Assembly (NCBI GenBank): GCA_030064795.1
Contig: JASJEI010000035.1
Coordinates: forward strand, 1-15,021
DNA: 15,021 nucleotides
DNA from: Pleurocapsa sp. MO_226.B13
GTDB taxonomy: Bacteria > Cyanobacteriota > Cyanobacteriia > Cyanobacteriales > Xenococcaceae
Direction of reading: 5' to 3'
The notes under the pieces are model-generated. The model made no database searches. It was not told where the DNA came from and saw nothing but the letters and a program-made list of their open reading frames with translations. Position numbers and translations under genes: made by a program. Positions 13,260 through 15,021 of the stretch are shown in pieces (the first letter of the stretch is position 1; every line of letters begins with the position of its first letter).

Positions 13260-14900
13260 ATGCTCAAAAAAACTGCTCGATATTTCTATCTAACAATAAT
13301 CCTTACTAGTTTTTTTCCTATGGGGCTTTCGGCTCAGGTCATTCCAGATAGCACATTAGGTGCAGAAAGTTCTACTATTCGTTCAATTGATGATTTGCGC
13401 GATGCGATCGAGGGAGGAGCGATTCGAGGTGAGAATCTCTTCCATAGCTTTTCTGAATTCAGGATCAATGAAGGAACAAGAGTAGATTTTGCTAATCCAG
13501 AAGGAATAACCAATATTTTTTCTCGCGTAACTGGAAGTAATGTATCTGAGATTTTCGGTACTTTAGGAGTTGATGGTATGGCTAATCTATTTCTGTTCAA
13601 TCCAAATGGTATTGTCTTTGGCGAGAATGCAGCTATTGACATCGGCGGTTCTTTGATGGCAACCACTGCCGAAAGCATCGAGTTCAACAGTGGAGAAAAG
13701 TTTAGTGCAGTCGCTCCCAGTGAACCACTTCTAACGATTGACTTTCCTATTGGTCTGGGGATGGGAAGTATTCCAGGAAATATTGAAGTTCGAGGAGAAC
13801 AAAATAATGTATCTTTGGAGATTCCCAGTTTTCGCGTGATTGCTGAAGATTTACCATCATCAATTGAAGTAGATACGGGTGAGAATATCTCTTTAATTGG
13901 CGGGGAGCTTAATTTTGATGGGGGAGGACTACAAGCTCCTGGTGGCAACGTTGAGCTTGCTAGTATGGATGCTGACCAAACTCTCAAGCTGATACAAAAC
14001 AATGGTTGGTTTTTGGTCGCTCCTGACAGTTCGTCAACTTTGAAAGATATTAGTTTAAATAATGCAGCGTATATTGATGTTAGCAGCGAACGAGGTGGAA
14101 ACATTCACATTAGTGGTCGAAATATTAGCTTGAATGAAGGCTCTGTAGTTCTTGCTAACACATCATCGGCTAGCAACAATACTATTGAGATCAATGCTAC
14201 TGAATTGTTGGAAATCAAAGGTACTTCAGGAGAGTTTCAGGCAGATTTTACTTTTCAGGAAATTGAGAATCCTGGCGGTCTGTCTATGACTAGAGATGAA
14301 GTGCAAAACAATTATTCTGTAAGTTTGATTGGGGCAGATGTATTTTCTGATTCAAACGGTAATGGTAACGACATTAATATTAGTGCAAAATCACTACAGA
14401 TATTTGATGGTGGGCAGATTCGTACGGTCAATTTTTCCCAACATAAAAGCTTTGCTGGTGATATCGACATAGATGCGGATAATATCTTGTTAGAGGGAAC
14501 AAATAATATAGATAGTCTGTCAACTTCAGTGATTAATTCTAGTAATGGTTCTGGCAGTGTTGGAAATGCAGGAAACGTCAACATTAATACTCAAACTATA
14601 AAACTGAAAGATGGAGGCAGAATCACAACCGATGCTTTTGGTACGGGAAGTGGAGGAAATTTAACCATCGAGTCAAAAGATATTCTTTTGGAAGGTTTTG
14701 TTCAACCCTTTGTTCCAATTTTTACGGGTTTATTTGCTAGTTCTCGTGCGGAGGATAATACAGGGAATATAACTATTAAAACTGAAACTTTAAACATATT
14801 AGATGGAGCTTTAATAAATGCTAGTACTTTTGGAAAAGGCTCAGCTGGCAATATTAAAATTGAATCTGAATCAGTTAATGTGTCTGGTCTGATTGACTGA
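13260..14900 (+). CDS. Filamentous-haemagglutinin-type TPS-domain exoprotein, probably truncated
   Basis: A 546-residue secreted protein. ATG 13260 is chosen because it gives a clear signal peptide (KK, hydrophobic 9-22, cleavage after LSA at 25); an in-frame TTG at 13215 would add 15 residues and overlap the upstream stop. Residues 26-140 form a TPS / haemagglutination-activity domain: QVIPDSTLG, GGAIRGENLFHSFSEF, NPEGITNIFSRV (79-90) and the NPNG motif (FNPNGIVFGENA, 113-124). The rest is beta-helix repeat sequence of the type NIxIxxxxLxxxDGGxI. Such proteins are exported by a TpsB outer-membrane partner, absent from this window, and act as surface adhesins or exotoxins. The frame stops at TGA 14898-14900 in the middle of a repeat (VSGLID), and no further beta-helix sequence follows, so the gene is probably shortened compared with longer cyanobacterial relatives. 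Confidence 0.88.
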   Translation: MLKKTARYFYLTIILTSFFPMGLSAQVIPDSTLGAESSTIRSIDDLRDAIEGGAIRGENLFHSFSEFRINEGTRVDFANPEGITNIFSRVTGSNVSEIFGTLGVDGMANLFLFNPNGIVFGENAAIDIGGSLMATTAESIEFNSGEKFSAVAPSEPLLTIDFPIGLGMGSIPGNIEVRGEQNNVSLEIPSFRVIAEDLPSSIEVDTGENISLIGGELNFDGGGLQAPGGNVELASMDADQTLKLIQNNGWFLVAPDSSSTLKDISLNNAAYIDVSSERGGNIHISGRNISLNEGSVVLANTSSASNNTIEINATELLEIKGTSGEFQADFTFQEIENPGGLSMTRDEVQNNYSVSLIGADVFSDSNGNGNDINISAKSLQIFDGGQIRTVNFSQHKSFAGDIDIDADNILLEGTNNIDSLSTSVINSSNGSGSVGNAGNVNINTQTIKLKDGGRITTDAFGTGSGGNLTIESKDILLEGFVQPFVPIFTGLFASSRAEDNTGNITIKTETLNILDGALINASTFGKGSAGNIKIESESVNVSGLID

Positions 14901-14993
14901 CAAAAGACGATCTTAAAATGGCTAAAAAGCCTATCTAACAAAGATTTGAGCGGTTATAAAAATTTCAGACAGTTTCTCAATTTCAAATTGTAG

Positions 14994-15018
14994 GTTGGGT
15001 TGAAGGATGAAACCCAAC
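14994..15018. repeat. GTTGGGTT/AACCCAAC hairpin repeat at the right edge
   Basis: Arms GTTGGGTT (14994-15001) and AACCCAAC (15011-15018) enclose nine bases. I recognise the core, TAGGTTGGGTTGAA and AAACCCAACA, as a common interspersed repeat in cyanobacterial intergenic DNA, sometimes at ends of mobile or degraded sequence. The element may continue beyond the window. Confidence 0.55.
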
Positions 15019-15021
15019 ACA

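Noticed and set aside
13334..14104. Long minus-strand frame (256 codons) within the adhesin gene
   Set aside because: It is wholly antisense to a well-recognised TPS domain; Ser/Pro/Ile-rich shadow composition typical of antisense to beta-helix genes.

Overview
The window looks like cyanobacterial DNA. It is AT-rich, carries several copies of the HIP1-type octamer GCGATCGC (near 7118, 8817, 9859 and 10711), and encodes protein types common in that phylum: a TPR-CHAT protein, a secreted filamentous-haemagglutinin-type (TPS) protein and a DUF3854 primase-like protein. I cannot name the species. The middle of the window is plasmid-like or an integrated plasmid: it has a partition cassette, a tyrosine recombinase, a primase/helicase-type replication gene and a small HTH regulator, mixed with gene remnants and mobile DNA.

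Layout. Positions 3-2201 hold the 3' part of a TPR-CHAT caspase-like gene. At 2242-2799, on the minus strand, is a start-less gene remnant that ends in a conserved-looking basic domain. A complete tyrosine recombinase follows (2871-3875), and then frame-broken remains of a second recombinase (about 4013-4245). Positions 4221-5780 form a partition region: an inverted repeat with TGACTCAATT arms, a promoter-like region, a ParA ATPase, and a small ribbon-helix-helix-like partner whose own coding sequence carries four 48-bp tandem repeats full of the same TGACTCA heptamer. Positions 5781-6460 are mostly gene-free but hold one small secreted peptide ORF on the minus strand.

Positions 6461-7281 hold a GNAT acetyltransferase gene whose 3' end is interrupted by a 337-bp non-autonomous transposon. 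The element has TGT/ACA ends, subterminal repeats and a perfect 5-bp target duplication, as in Tn7/Tn5053/Mu-type transposition. Beyond it lie a small frameshifted gene, a minus-strand protein with a four-cysteine cluster between two similar domains, and a divergent XRE-type regulator with a palindromic operator candidate between them.

Positions 8859-11209 hold a short leader ORF overlapping (ATGA) a DUF3854/VapE-type replication protein. A 19-bp perfect inverted repeat sits at 11397-11477. The window closes with a multi-pass GT-C-like membrane protein, a signal-peptide TPS-domain adhesin that appears cut short, and a cyanobacterial interspersed hairpin repeat at the right edge.

My inference is a plasmid maintenance and replication module (parA, parB-like, regulator, primase, recombinases) lying between two surface/adhesin-associated genes (CHAT and FHA). 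The two strongest unexplained signals are the mini Tn7-like element and the TGACTCA array that may act as a centromere partly inside the partner gene.
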